Positions 24,995-34,678 of a stretch of 64,000 nt of DNA are shown here, one piece after another. Within the stretch, counting starts at the first letter, position 1. Each line of letters begins with the position of its first letter. Origin of the DNA: Hungatella sp. UBA3048. GTDB lineage: Bacteria > Bacillota > Clostridia > Lachnospirales > Lachnospiraceae. The stretch lies in assembly GCA_002367105.1 (NCBI GenBank), contig DFCS01000044.1, positions 42,138-106,137 of the forward strand, read 5' to 3'. The notes under the pieces are model-generated. The model worked only from the letters and a program-made list of their open reading frames with translations. It ran no database searches and had not been told where the DNA came from. A program made the translations under genes and the position numbers.

Positions 24995-27178
24995 GTGAAG
25001 AAAGCAGTTGAAATTCTTGCTCCGGCAGGATCATTTGAAAGTATGAAGGCAGCGGTGGCGGCAGGCGCCGATGCGGTCTATATGGGCGGCAGCCGGTTTG
25101 GGGCAAGAGCATTTGCGGAAAATCCTGAGGAGGACAAGCTGCTGGAAGCCATTGATTACGTCCATATTCATGGGCGGAAGTTATACATGACCGTTAATAC
25201 GCTGATGAAGGAGCAGGAGATAGGGGAGCTTTACGATTATCTTGTTCCATATTACAGGCAGGGCCTGGATGCAGTCATCGTACAGGATATGGGAACCTTC
25301 CGGTTTATCCGGGAGAATTTTCCGGGACTTACCATTCATGCAAGTACTCAGATGACCATTACCGGCGCTTATGGGGCCAGGATTCTAAAAGACTTAGGAG
25401 CTGACCGGGTTGTTACTGCCAGGGAATTATCCTTGAAGGAAATTGCAAAGATCCGTGATCAGGTGGATGTAGAGATCGAGAGTTTTGTACACGGCGCATT
25501 ATGCTACTGCTATTCCGGTCAATGCTTATTCAGCAGCCTCATCGGAGGGCGAAGCGGAAACAGGGGAAGATGTGCCCAAACCTGCCGCCTGCCCTACGAG
25601 GTGAAACGGGAAGGCCAGATTCTTGGAGGTAAAGATGACCGTTATTGTCTCAGCCTCAAGGATTTGAGCACTTTGGATATCATACCGGACATGATAGAAG
25701 CCGGAGTCTATTCCTTGAAAATTGAAGGAAGGATGAAGAGTCCAAGGTATACGGCCGGGGTAGTGAGCATTTACCGAAAGTACGCGGACCTTTATCTGAC
25801 TAAAGGAAGAGAGGGCTACCGGGTCGAAGAGCAGGATAAAAAAATGCTTCTGGATCTATTTGACCGGGGAGGTCAGACCGACGGATACTACAAACGCCAA
25901 AATGGGCGGGATATGGTGGTCTGGAAAGAAAAGCCTGCTTTTCGGGAAGGCAATCAGGAGTTGTTTGATTTCCTTGATAAAAACTTTGTAGAAAAACAGG
26001 TAAGAGAGCCGGTGGTTGGAACCGTACTTCTGGAAGAAGGACAAATGGCCTCTTTGCAGTTAAGTGCCTGCGGCCATAATGCCGCTGTCGAAGGAGAGAT
26101 CGTGCAGACTGCCCAAAATCAGCCTGTAACAGAGGAAAAAGTAAGGAAACAGCTGGATAAAACCGGAAATACACCTTTTTATTTTGAAAATCTTGATATT
26201 CAGATAACGGGAAATATATTCCTGCCGGTTCAGGCTCTTAATGATCTGCGCAGGCGCGGAATGGAAGCCTTGGAGAATGAGATTCTAAAAGATTACAAAG
26301 AGAACAGGCAGGCAGAACCGCTGAAAGCTGTAAAAGAGGCTGTTTATAGCCCAAAGTCTTCTTCAGAAGGCCCAAAACTTACGGTTTCACTGGAGCGGCC
26401 GGATTGTTTGGAAGAAGCGGTGTCCAGCCCTGATGTAAAGAGAATTTATATTGATTCTGCAGAATTTAAGCCGGAACAATGGAAAGCATCTGTGGAGTCA
26501 TGCCACAGGGCCGGTAAGGAGTGTATGCTTACCATGCCTCATATTTTCAGGATCAGGGCAGAACAGTTTTTTGATAAACATTTAACGGAGATGAAAGCTG
26601 CTGCATTTGACGGATTTCTGATCCGTTCCCTGGAGGAAACAGGTTATTTAAAAGAGAGGGAAGTCAAGGGGGCACTGGTATTTGATTTTGGTATGTATGG
26701 GATGAACAATTATGCCCAGAAGATGCTGATAGAGCTGGGAGCGGATGAGCTTACCTGGCCGGTAGAATTAAACAACCGGGATTTGGGAAAACTAGAAGTT
26801 CCAGGGGAGCTTTTGGTATATGGCCGGCTGCCAATGATGGTGACCGCCCAGTGCCTTCATCAGGGAATGGAACAATGTGACAAGACACCGGTTGTATTGA
26901 CATTAAAGGACCGGATGGGGAAAGCATTTCCTGTTAAAAACCATTGTACCTTCTGCTATAATTCCATTTATAATTCAGCGGCCGTTTCCCTTCTTGGCCT
27001 GGAGGAGGCAGTAAAGGGATTATCTCCCTCATTGTTACGGCTTCAGTTCACTACAGAGAACAAAGCACAGACAAAAGCGGTGATACAAAGCTTTTCTGAC
27101 GGATTCCTTTACGGAAGAGAAGCAAAATTGCCGTTTGAAGAATTCACAAGGGGTCATTTCAAACGCGGTGTAGAGTAG
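24995..27178 (+). CDS. Peptidase U32 family protein (collagenase-like / RlhA-type)
   Basis: 727 residues from the GTG at 24995 (AGGAGGAA five bases before); the upstream ATG at 24932 has its Shine-Dalgarno too close. The U32 core includes ILAPAGSFESMKAAVAAGAD, AVYMGGSRFGARAF, HASTQMTITGAYGARILKDL, SFVHGALCYCYSGQCLFSSL and GNRGRCAQTCRLPYEV, with the clustered Cys of the family; a further CTFCYN lies near the C-terminus. E. coli RlhA and TrhP (same family) are needed for hydroxylation of 23S rRNA and tRNA, so RNA modification is at least as likely as proteolysis. Operon with zapA and ftsW. Confidence 0.88.
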   Translation: MKKAVEILAPAGSFESMKAAVAAGADAVYMGGSRFGARAFAENPEEDKLLEAIDYVHIHGRKLYMTVNTLMKEQEIGELYDYLVPYYRQGLDAVIVQDMGTFRFIRENFPGLTIHASTQMTITGAYGARILKDLGADRVVTARELSLKEIAKIRDQVDVEIESFVHGALCYCYSGQCLFSSLIGGRSGNRGRCAQTCRLPYEVKREGQILGGKDDRYCLSLKDLSTLDIIPDMIEAGVYSLKIEGRMKSPRYTAGVVSIYRKYADLYLTKGREGYRVEEQDKKMLLDLFDRGGQTDGYYKRQNGRDMVVWKEKPAFREGNQELFDFLDKNFVEKQVREPVVGTVLLEEGQMASLQLSACGHNAAVEGEIVQTAQNQPVTEEKVRKQLDKTGNTPFYFENLDIQITGNIFLPVQALNDLRRRGMEALENEILKDYKENRQAEPLKAVKEAVYSPKSSSEGPKLTVSLERPDCLEEAVSSPDVKRIYIDSAEFKPEQWKASVESCHRAGKECMLTMPHIFRIRAEQFFDKHLTEMKAAAFDGFLIRSLEETGYLKEREVKGALVFDFGMYGMNNYAQKMLIELGADELTWPVELNNRDLGKLEVPGELLVYGRLPMMVTAQCLHQGMEQCDKTPVVLTLKDRMGKAFPVKNHCTFCYNSIYNSAAVSLLGLEEAVKGLSPSLLRLQFTTENKAQTKAVIQSFSDGFLYGREAKLPFEEFTRGHFKRGVE

Positions 27179-27185
27179 GTGACAT

Positions 27186-28511
27186 ATGATTAATTTAATT
27201 ATTGACGTCTCCAGATATCTGATGATACTGTTGATTGCATTATACACATATTTGAATTTTCGTTTTTTTTCTTTTCCGGATGAAATCAGGAAAAGGAAGA
27301 TTTGCAGACGCCAGAATTTTGCAATGTTTCTCATTCATCTGCTCGCCTATTTGGTCATCTGGCTGGAGACTGAGGATGAAAAGATGCTGGTTTTTTACGT
27401 GGCCCAGGTAATCTTCTTTTTCAGTTATCTTTTCCTGTACCGGCTGATTTACCGCAATTTATCCAGGCTGCTGGTCAATAATATGTGCATGCTCCTTACC
27501 ATAGGCTTTATTATGCTGACCAGGCTTTCTTTTGACCGGGCCATGAAGCAGTTTGTCATCGTCGCTGCCGCGGCTCTGGTGACATTTGCCATCCCCTTTG
27601 TCATAGACAGAGTATGGCAGCTAAGTAAGATTCCATGGATCTATGGAATTGTAGGAATCCTTCTCCTGGGAATTGTATGCCTTGCCGGAACCAGCAGCTA
27701 CGGTGCCCAGCTTTCCCTGGAGTTCGGAGGTTATTCCTTCCAGCCCACGGAATTTGTAAAGATCATTTATGTCTTTTTTATAGCCACAATGTTTTACCGG
27801 TCAACCAGCATGAAGACGGTACTTGTTGTCACTTCGGTGGCGGCCCTTCACGTGCTTATCCTGGTGGCCTCCAAAGACCTTGGAAGCGCCCTTATTTTCT
27901 TTGTGACTTATATTTTTATGCTCTTTGTGGCAACAGGAAAATGGCTGTATCTTCTGGCCGGGGCCGGAGGAGGGACCCTTGCCTCCATGCTGGCCTATCA
28001 GCTGTTCGGGCATGTAAGGACCAGAGTATCGGCATGGCTAAATCCCTGGGCGGATATTGCAGGGAAGGGGTACCAGATCACCCAGTCTTTATTTGCCATT
28101 GGCACCGGAGGCTGGTTTGGTATGGGACTGTACCGTGGGATGCCAAGAAGGATCCCGGTGGTAGAAAAGGATTTTATATTTTCAGCGATTTCGGAGGAGC
28201 TGGGAGGCATCTTTGCCCTGTGTGTCCTTCTTATCTGTCTGGGATGTTTTTTACAGTTCATGATGATTGCCAGCCGGATGCAGGCGGTATTCTATAAGCT
28301 GATTGCATTTGGCCTTGGAACGATTTATATCATTCAGGTATTTTTAACTGTAGGAGGAGTAACGAAATTTATCCCTTCCACAGGAGTAACGCTTCCTTTG
28401 GTCAGTTATGGGGGAAGCTCAATTCTAAGCACCTTTATCATCTTTGGAATCATCCAGGGACTTTATATACTCAAACGCAATGAAGAGGAAGAAGAAAAAT
28501 ATGAAGGCTAA
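27186..28511 (+). CDS. FtsW/RodA/SpoVE-family peptidoglycan polymerase
   Basis: 441 residues with about ten membrane helices. SEDS signatures: QPTEFVKIIYVFFIATMF, SKDLGSALIFFVTYIFMLFV, GKGYQITQSLFAIGTGGWFG, EKDFIFSAISEELG and GVTLPLVSYGGSSILSTFI. SEDS proteins polymerise glycan strands from lipid II and act with a class B PBP, which is encoded immediately downstream with overlapping reading frames. Whether it serves division, elongation or sporulation cannot be told; the zapA linkage favours division. Seven bases after the U32 gene. Confidence 0.92.
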   Translation: MINLIIDVSRYLMILLIALYTYLNFRFFSFPDEIRKRKICRRQNFAMFLIHLLAYLVIWLETEDEKMLVFYVAQVIFFFSYLFLYRLIYRNLSRLLVNNMCMLLTIGFIMLTRLSFDRAMKQFVIVAAAALVTFAIPFVIDRVWQLSKIPWIYGIVGILLLGIVCLAGTSSYGAQLSLEFGGYSFQPTEFVKIIYVFFIATMFYRSTSMKTVLVVTSVAALHVLILVASKDLGSALIFFVTYIFMLFVATGKWLYLLAGAGGGTLASMLAYQLFGHVRTRVSAWLNPWADIAGKGYQITQSLFAIGTGGWFGMGLYRGMPRRIPVVEKDFIFSAISEELGGIFALCVLLICLGCFLQFMMIASRMQAVFYKLIAFGLGTIYIIQVFLTVGGVTKFIPSTGVTLPLVSYGGSSILSTFIIFGIIQGLYILKRNEEEEEKYEG

Positions 28512-29928
28512 CCCGAATCCAAAAGCAAATCACCATATCCTGATACTTACCTATGGGGTCGTACTACTTTTTGTAGGGCTTGCGGCTTATTTTGGTTACT
28601 TTTTGCTTGTGAAAAGCGACAGTGTGATCAATAATTCCTATAATGCCAGACTCGACAGCTTTGCCGACCGGGTGGTACGTGGGGAAATCTACAGCAGTGA
28701 CGGCAGGATCCTTGCCAGGACAGATGTGGACGGAGAGGGGAAGGAAACAAGAGTTTATCCCTATGAATCGCTGTTTGCCCATGCGGTGGGATATTCCACC
28801 AATGGAAAGACCGGCCTGGAAGCCCTGGCTAATTTCTATCTCCTGACAAGCCATGTTAATCTTGTAGAGCAGGTGGCAAATGAGCTGTCTGGCAAGAAGA
28901 ATCAGGGGGACAGTGTTGTCTCTACTCTTGATGTGGATCTTCAGAAGACGGCTTATGATGCGTTAGGTAAGCGAAAAGGAGCAGTGGTAGTGATGGAGCC
29001 GGATACCGGCAAGATCCTTGCCATGGTATCCAAACCCGATTATAACCCCAATACACTGGCTGCTGACTGGAGTCAACTGGTGGCGGAGGAGAACACTTCA
29101 GGGCAGTTATTAAACCGGGCGACTCAGGGACTTTATCCTCCGGGGTCCACTTTTAAGATTGTTACGGCATTGGAATATATAAAGGAAAACCCGTCTAATT
29201 ATAAAGACTATACCTTTGACTGCAAAGGGATTTATAAAAATGGGGAGTATACCATCCGGTGTTACCATGAGACAGTCCATGGACATCAAAACCTGGAACA
29301 GGCATTTGCAAATTCCTGCAATGGTGCTTTTTCAAATCTTGGTTTGCAGCTGGACTTAAATGGATTAAAGAATACTGCGGACCAGCTTCTGTTTAACACG
29401 GATCTTGCTTTACCCATTGCAAGCAGCAAAAGCTCTTATACCATGGGAGGCGGTGCTGATACGTGGCAGATCCTTCAGACTGCGATCGGCCAGGGCCAGA
29501 CTCAGATCACGCCCATTCATAATGCCATGATTGTTGCGGCCATTGCCAATGGCGGAACTCTTATGAAGCCTTATTTTATTGACCGGGTGGAAAACGTAGG
29601 GGGAGATGTCATTAAGAAATTTATGCCTCAGTCCTATACGAATCTTATGACTGCCGTGGAAGCTTCTGAATTAACCGAGTTTATGCGGGATGTTGTAACA
29701 GAGGGAACAGGCTCCGCCCTTAGGACTGATGCCTATACGGTCGCCGGAAAGACCGGATCTGCGGAATTTGAAAAAGGGAAGGAAACCCATGCATGGTTTG
29801 TAGGATTTGCTCCGGCAGAGCATCCAAGAGTCGTTATAAGTGTAATTGCAGAAGAAGCCGGCTCAGGCGGGCAGGCAGCGGCTCCAATTGCCAGAGCTCT
29901 ATTTGATGTATATTTTTCCAAACAATAA
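28501..29928 (+). CDS. Class B penicillin-binding protein (transpeptidase)
   Basis: 475 residues from ATG 28501 (alternative in-frame ATG 28480 adds MKRKKKN). One N-terminal membrane anchor (ILILTYGVVLLFVGLAAYFG), a shortened non-catalytic part (RVVRGEIYSSDGRILARTDV), then the transpeptidase: SxxK as Ser216 (PGSTFK), SxN as Ser272-Cys-Asn274, KTG from Lys417 (AGKTGSAE). It is shorter than typical FtsI, resembling the PbpA type that pairs with FtsW/RodA proteins in actinobacteria and clostridia. Its start overlaps the SEDS gene by 11 bases, so the two are translationally coupled partners. Confidence 0.92.
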   Translation: MKANPNPKANHHILILTYGVVLLFVGLAAYFGYFLLVKSDSVINNSYNARLDSFADRVVRGEIYSSDGRILARTDVDGEGKETRVYPYESLFAHAVGYSTNGKTGLEALANFYLLTSHVNLVEQVANELSGKKNQGDSVVSTLDVDLQKTAYDALGKRKGAVVVMEPDTGKILAMVSKPDYNPNTLAADWSQLVAEENTSGQLLNRATQGLYPPGSTFKIVTALEYIKENPSNYKDYTFDCKGIYKNGEYTIRCYHETVHGHQNLEQAFANSCNGAFSNLGLQLDLNGLKNTADQLLFNTDLALPIASSKSSYTMGGGADTWQILQTAIGQGQTQITPIHNAMIVAAIANGGTLMKPYFIDRVENVGGDVIKKFMPQSYTNLMTAVEASELTEFMRDVVTEGTGSALRTDAYTVAGKTGSAEFEKGKETHAWFVGFAPAEHPRVVISVIAEEAGSGGQAAAPIARALFDVYFSKQ

Positions 29929-29961
29929 AAAGAATGCCAGTTGTTTACAATAATTACGCAC

Positions 29962-30044
29962 TTGCATATGAAACCAAAAAGAGGTATACTAGAGCCAGTC
30001 TGTGTGACACACCAAAACCGGACTCCCCATGGGAGTTACGGTTT
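29962..30044 (+). promoter_or_regulatory. Promoter and leader hairpin of the NUDIX gene
   Basis: TTGCAT (29962-29967), 17 bp, TATACT (29985-29990). The leader folds into AAACCG (30015-30020) with CGGTTT (30039-30044), and inside it ACTCCC with GGGAGT around a CAT loop. The ribosome binding site GGAGG begins seven bases after the stem, so the hairpin could influence translation. Confidence 0.55.
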
Positions 30045-30062
30045 CACTCTGGAGGAATTGCA

Positions 30063-30515
30063 ATGATAGAAGCAACGAGTTGTGGCGGTGTGGTTATTTT
30101 TCGAGGTAAAATTCTGGTTTTATATAAGAATTACAAAAATAAGTATGAAGGTTGGGTTTTGCCAAAGGGAACAGTAGAAGCGGGTGAAGAGTATAAGGAG
30201 ACGGCTCTCCGGGAAGTAAAGGAAGAGACAGGCGTAAGTGCGTCCATAATCAAATACATTGGTAAGAGCCAGTACTCATTTAACACGCCTCAGGATATGG
30301 TGGAGAAGGATGTGCACTGGTATCTAATGATGGCCGACAGCTATTACAGTAAACCACAGCGGGAAGAATATTTTATTGATTCAGGATATTACAAGTTCCA
30401 TGAAGCGTATCATCTTCTGAAGTTTTCCAACGAAAAACAAATATTGGAAAAGGCCTACAATGAATATCTGGATTTAAAGAAGAGTAATTTGTGGGGCAAT
30501 AAGAAGTATTTCTGA
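30063..30515 (+). CDS. NUDIX hydrolase
   Basis: 150 residues. The NUDIX box is complete: G-x5-E-x7-REVKEETG beginning at GTVEAGEEYKETALREVKEE (about residues 38-57). The preceding GWVLPKG is usual in Ap4A/dNTP-type members. The start at 30063 follows GGAGG. It hydrolyses a nucleoside diphosphate linked to some moiety; the substrate is not determined. Single-gene transcript with its own promoter and terminator. Confidence 0.9.
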   Translation: MIEATSCGGVVIFRGKILVLYKNYKNKYEGWVLPKGTVEAGEEYKETALREVKEETGVSASIIKYIGKSQYSFNTPQDMVEKDVHWYLMMADSYYSKPQREEYFIDSGYYKFHEAYHLLKFSNEKQILEKAYNEYLDLKKSNLWGNKKYF

Positions 30516-30552
30516 AAGGTCAGTTCAGGGAAATACCTGGGCTTTCACTGGG

Positions 30553-30592
30553 AGAGCCGGAAAAGTTTAACAGCAACTTTTCCGGCTCTTTT
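30553..30592 (+). terminator. Rho-independent terminator of the NUDIX gene
   Basis: AGAGCCGGAAAAGT pairs with ACTTTTCCGGCTCT, followed by TTTT. Very stable stem; may also stop the convergent cheW transcript. Confidence 0.85.
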
Positions 30593-30609
30593 CATATCGT
30601 ATCTATCTT

Positions 30610-31431
30610 TTAATAAGCAGCTTCCAGTTCTTTTAATTTGGCTGATAAGGACTTTGTGTTCAGCTCGAAGATAAGATCTTCGCTTTTAGGACTTTCCATT
30701 ACCTGATTGATATAGGAACAATGGCTTACCATAGGATCCTGATCCCTGCCTGCAATCGTATCAAGCTCTTCAACGGAAACGATCTCGTCAACCACGATTC
30801 CCCATCTGATGCCATCCAGTATAAGAACCATCTCTTTGTAAATCGTTGATCGGAATAGTTCCTTTGTCTGGTCCAAAAGGTTGAGTATGGTTGGCATGGA
30901 TTCTTCCTTTGCCCGTTTTAAAATTTTATAGAGGCATTCCTCTCTCTGGCAGTTTTCACAGTCTTTTTTGCAGCGGTCTGCTTCATCGGCAGCCAGATGA
31001 AGCCTTTCATGAGGCTCCTCTATTTTGCGCAGATGATTGGTGATGGTAAGATTGTCAGTTTTAAAACTGTCATACCATTTTCCCAACGCGCACTGATGGG
31101 GATCTGTTGCCAGGTGGAAGGAGCCGCCTTCATTAATAAAACGCTCCAGTTCCTTTACCCAATTAATGTGGTCCTGTTTTCTGGCATCAATCATATCTTC
31201 AAAATCCCTGCACTCATCGGAAATGGATTTTAGTCCAAAAGTAACCCGTAAGTCAAGCATTTGTATGACTTCATTCCGGTATTTGAACATTCCGGTCACA
31301 TTAGCCGGAGCAGCTGGTATTGTGCTGTAGTTTGGCAGCTGTACAATGGTTGATATGTATTTACTGTTGATGCAATAGAGGGAACCGGCAATTTTAAATA
31401 AAATATACGGACATCTGATCTCTTTTTCCAT
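30610..31431 (-). CDS. CheW-like protein with inserted CZB (zinc-binding) domain
   Basis: 273 residues. Residues about 8-65 are the first half of a CheW fold (YILFKIAGSLYCINSKYIST, then GMFKYRNEVIQMLDLRVTFG). A CZB chemoreceptor zinc-binding domain follows (residues about 85-150: DHINWVKELERFINEGGSFH, CALGKWYDSF, HERLHLAAD), then a Cys-rich loop (CKKDCENCQREEC). The second CheW half follows (KEMVLILDGIRWGIVVDEIV). It would couple chemoreceptors to CheA while sensing zinc or an oxidant through the CZB His3Cys site. No other chemotaxis gene is in the window. The start at 31431 is chosen because GGGAAGG lies upstream. Confidence 0.75.
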   Translation of the reverse strand: MEKEIRCPYILFKIAGSLYCINSKYISTIVQLPNYSTIPAAPANVTGMFKYRNEVIQMLDLRVTFGLKSISDECRDFEDMIDARKQDHINWVKELERFINEGGSFHLATDPHQCALGKWYDSFKTDNLTITNHLRKIEEPHERLHLAADEADRCKKDCENCQREECLYKILKRAKEESMPTILNLLDQTKELFRSTIYKEMVLILDGIRWGIVVDEIVSVEELDTIAGRDQDPMVSHCSYINQVMESPKSEDLIFELNTKSLSAKLKELEAAY

Positions 31432-31623
31432 TTTCTGATAGTACCTTCCCTTTTTTATACTTGATATCTGTATTATATAGCCTATTGCTACATAGTTCAA
31501 CGTCTTTTGAGGAAAATTATATTTTAAAACTTAATGATTGGACTATGAATAAATGGAAATTCAGAGTATAATGGAAGGGAATATCTGATCGGGATAGCAC
31601 ATATTTATCAGGGAGGAAGGATC

Positions 31624-31857
31624 ATGGCAAAAGTAAGCTCTTTAAGCCGCAGCATCAATGCGTTCTATGTGGAATGGAGTGCTCTCAATCACTACTTGTC
31701 ATCCTATGAATGCGAGCGGAATGGAGTATCATACATCGGTTTTGGGGACCCTCGCGTCCAAAAACTGTGGAAGGGATTATCTGCTCAGGAGCGAAAAGAA
31801 GTCATGAAACGCCTGGGCGCGAAAAATGAAACAGAACTGCAGAATTATTTTACCTGA
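31624..31857 (+). CDS. Small conserved hypothetical protein
   Basis: 77 residues, ribosome binding site GGGAGGAAGG before the ATG. Sequence such as INAFYVEWSALNHYLSSYEC and RVQKLWKGLSAQERKEVMKR suggests a small helical protein without membrane segment. I do not recognise a function. It lies 32 bp before the exonuclease gene in the same direction, probably in one transcript. Confidence 0.65.
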   Translation: MAKVSSLSRSINAFYVEWSALNHYLSSYECERNGVSYIGFGDPRVQKLWKGLSAQERKEVMKRLGAKNETELQNYFT

Positions 31858-31889
31858 TTTTGCTAAGATTTAGAGAAATGGAGAAATAC

Positions 31890-32966
31890 ATGTCTGAAAG
31901 AAAATTTGTAGTCGTTGACGGTTCTTCTATGCTGTCAACCTGTTATTATGCAGTTTTACCAAGGGAGATTATGTTTGCAAAGTCAGAGGAGGAGAAACAA
32001 AAGCATTATGATAGGATCCTTCATGCAAAGGATGGCACTTATACCAACGCCATTTTCGGTATGCTTAAGATGGTGGTCTCTCTGATGAAAAAGCAGCAGC
32101 CGGATCACATAGCCTTTGTATTTGACAAAACCAGGGATACATTTCGAAGAGAGCTGTACCCGGAATATAAGGGGACCAGGGGAGTGACACCGGAGCCGTT
32201 AAAAAGCCAGTTTGTCCTGATGGAAGAGATCTTAAGAGACGTGGGCTTTCAGGTACTTTTAAGTGAACAGTACGAAGCTGATGATTATGCCGGAAGCCTG
32301 GTCATGAAATTCCGGGAGGAGATTTCCATGATCCTTCTGACTAAGGACCACGATTACCTTCAGCTGGTTAATGATGAATACAATGTCCGTGCGTGGATGG
32401 TTCAGTCACGGCAGGAGAAAGCGGACGAACTGTACAAAAAATATTATTCTTTTTACGGTGTTAAGAAAGATGAGGTCAATCTTCCTGAAAAAGTTTTTGA
32501 ATATACCTCCGATACGGTACTGAGTGAAGAGGGTGTCCGGCCGGAGCAGATCGCAGATTTAAAGGGAATCCAGGGCGATCCTTCTGATAATATCCCGGGA
32601 GTAAAGGGTGTCAGCAGTGCGGCGCCTCCGCTTCTTCGGGAATACGGCACAGTGGAAGAGGTATACCGTTCCATTCGCGAGGCCGAGTCTGATAAAAAGA
32701 GCCTGAAAGCACTCCAGGATTTCTGGAAAAATGAATTGGGGATTACCCGTTCTCCTTATAAAGCGATGACAAAGACCAGTGAAGAAGAATTGTGCGGGGA
32801 AAAGGCAGCCCTGCTTTCTAAAACCCTGGCGACCATGAAAACGGATATTCCTATTGATATGGAGCTTGAGGATTTTTCTGCAAAAGCCTATCAGGAGGAA
32901 AAAGTAAAAAAATGGCTTAAATCCCTTGATATAAAAGAAGCTTCCATTTTTGGTACCGGAAAATAA
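31890..32966 (+). CDS. 5'-3' exonuclease (PolA N-terminal domain type)
   Basis: 358 residues, stand-alone 5' nuclease. Acidic metal-site motifs: VVVDGSSML, FDKTRDTFRRELYPEYKGTR, EQYEADDYAG, LLTKDHDYLQLV, and the helix-3-turn-helix DNA-binding segment DLKGIQGDPSDNIPGVKGVS. It removes RNA primers or flaps. ATG 31890 follows ATGGAG with six-base spacing. Longer than a bare PolA 5' nuclease domain, with an extra C-terminal about 60 residues. Confidence 0.85.
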   Translation: MSERKFVVVDGSSMLSTCYYAVLPREIMFAKSEEEKQKHYDRILHAKDGTYTNAIFGMLKMVVSLMKKQQPDHIAFVFDKTRDTFRRELYPEYKGTRGVTPEPLKSQFVLMEEILRDVGFQVLLSEQYEADDYAGSLVMKFREEISMILLTKDHDYLQLVNDEYNVRAWMVQSRQEKADELYKKYYSFYGVKKDEVNLPEKVFEYTSDTVLSEEGVRPEQIADLKGIQGDPSDNIPGVKGVSSAAPPLLREYGTVEEVYRSIREAESDKKSLKALQDFWKNELGITRSPYKAMTKTSEEELCGEKAALLSKTLATMKTDIPIDMELEDFSAKAYQEEKVKKWLKSLDIKEASIFGTGK

Positions 32967-33076
32967 TGCTTAAAAAGTATTTTTTCATCCTGCCTGGAGA
33001 CACTCATACAGAGCGTCCCTGATTTTGAGTCAAATATTAGGTTCATTACTTAGTAGAAATAAAGGAGAAACAGATT

Positions 33077-34573
33077 ATGAGCAAATCTTATGAGATTTTG
33101 TCCTCTTTATTGGAAAAGACTATGGCACTTCAAACTTCCCTCGTTCTTTTTGAATGGGATAATGAAACTCTTGCACCGGAAGGTGCCGGTTCCTACACTT
33201 CAAGGGTAATCGGTGCGCTCTCTGAGGAATATTACAGGGTTATGACAGGGGAAGATATGGGGAAAGCCATTGCTGACTGCGAGGAAGATAAAAGTCTGTC
33301 CGATGTGGAGCGGGCCATTGTCAAGGGAGCGAAGGAGGCCAGAGAAGAACTGGTATGTATTCCGTCAAATGAGTACCGGGAAAATGCCCAGCTCATCGCC
33401 GAGGCCGCCAGAATCTGGTCAAAGGCAAAAAAAGAGGAAGATTTTGATTCCTTTGCGCCGACACTTGAAAAAGTAATCGGATTTAAAAAGAAGTTTGCTT
33501 CTTACCGGAAGAAAGAAGGCCAGAAGCTTTATGATGTCATATTGGATGAGTTTGAAAAAGGATTTAATATGGAGCTTTTGGATGAGTTTTTCAGCCGGCT
33601 TAAAGAAGAACTTGTTCCCCTTTTAAAAGAAATAAAGGAGAATGGAAAAACCATTGATGATTCCTTTTTATCAGGCGGTTATCCGGAAGAAAAACAAAGA
33701 GAAATGGCACACTATCTCGCTGAATATGTTGGTTTTGACTTTACAAAGGGTGTGCTTGCAGAAAGTGCCCATCCGTTTACGACAAATCTCCATAATCACG
33801 ATGTGAGAATTACTACCAGTTATCGGGAGAAGATGGATAACGCCATGTTTTCTGTGATTCATGAAGCCGGTCACGGAATTTATGAACTTGGAATCAGTGA
33901 CGACATCACCCAGACACCGGTAGGGCAGGGAACTTCCATGGGAATGCATGAATCTCAGTCCCGGTTTTTTGAGAATATCATCGGCCGCAGCCAGGCTTTC
34001 TGGACTCCTCTTTATGGAAAGCTTCAGGAATTTTATCCTGAAAAATTAAAGGAAATCTCCATTGAGCAGTTTATGGATGCAGTTAATAAGGTGGAACCAA
34101 GCTTTATCCGGACAGAGGCTGACGAACTTACCTATAATCTTCATATTATGATCCGTTATGAAATTGAGAAAATGATTATGGAAGAAGACGTGGACTTAAA
34201 GAAGCTTCCGGAAATCTGGGCAGATAAATATGAAGAATATCTTGGGGTTCGTCCTGAAAATCCTTCAGAGGGAATCCTGCAGGATATCCACTGGTCTCAG
34301 GGGCTGATCGGTTATTTCCCGTCTTATGCCCTGGGAAATGCTTTTGGAGCGCAGTTATATTACCATATGAGAAAAGAAATGGATTTTGACGAGCTTCTTG
34401 TAAGTGGAAAGCTTGATGTAATAAGTGATTATTTAAGAGAACATATCCACAAGTTTGGTAAGCTGAAAACCAGCCGTGAGATATTAAAAGATACTACTGG
34501 AGAGGATTTTACCCCGGATTATTTCATTCAGTACCTGAAGGAAAAATATCGCAGCCTGTATGAGCTGTCATAA
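33077..34573 (+). CDS. M32-family metallocarboxypeptidase
   Basis: 498 residues, normal for the family. Zinc site HEAGH at residues 262-266 (SVIHEAGHGIYELG) and the third ligand region HESQSRFFEN from residue 291. Family blocks TTNLHNHDVRITTSYREKM and GYFPSYALGNAFGAQLY are present. It removes C-terminal amino acids from peptides in the cytoplasm and fits the peptide-using lifestyle suggested by the opp operon, although it is transcribed alone with AAAGGAG before the ATG. Confidence 0.93.
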   Translation: MSKSYEILSSLLEKTMALQTSLVLFEWDNETLAPEGAGSYTSRVIGALSEEYYRVMTGEDMGKAIADCEEDKSLSDVERAIVKGAKEAREELVCIPSNEYRENAQLIAEAARIWSKAKKEEDFDSFAPTLEKVIGFKKKFASYRKKEGQKLYDVILDEFEKGFNMELLDEFFSRLKEELVPLLKEIKENGKTIDDSFLSGGYPEEKQREMAHYLAEYVGFDFTKGVLAESAHPFTTNLHNHDVRITTSYREKMDNAMFSVIHEAGHGIYELGISDDITQTPVGQGTSMGMHESQSRFFENIIGRSQAFWTPLYGKLQEFYPEKLKEISIEQFMDAVNKVEPSFIRTEADELTYNLHIMIRYEIEKMIMEEDVDLKKLPEIWADKYEEYLGVRPENPSEGILQDIHWSQGLIGYFPSYALGNAFGAQLYYHMRKEMDFDELLVSGKLDVISDYLREHIHKFGKLKTSREILKDTTGEDFTPDYFIQYLKEKYRSLYELS

Positions 34574-34678
34574 AGCCTTGGCTGGGCCTGTTCTGTCCTT
34601 TAAATGGAAGGGCTGGCAGGCCTTGCTTGGCTGAAATTAAAAGGGAACGCATAGTTCACAGTTGAAAAGAGGATGAAT

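Noticed and set aside
27635..28297. 220-codon frame inside the FtsW/RodA gene
   Set aside because: Overlaps a well-supported membrane protein in another phase; composition (Cys, Pro, His rich) is typical of a shadow frame.
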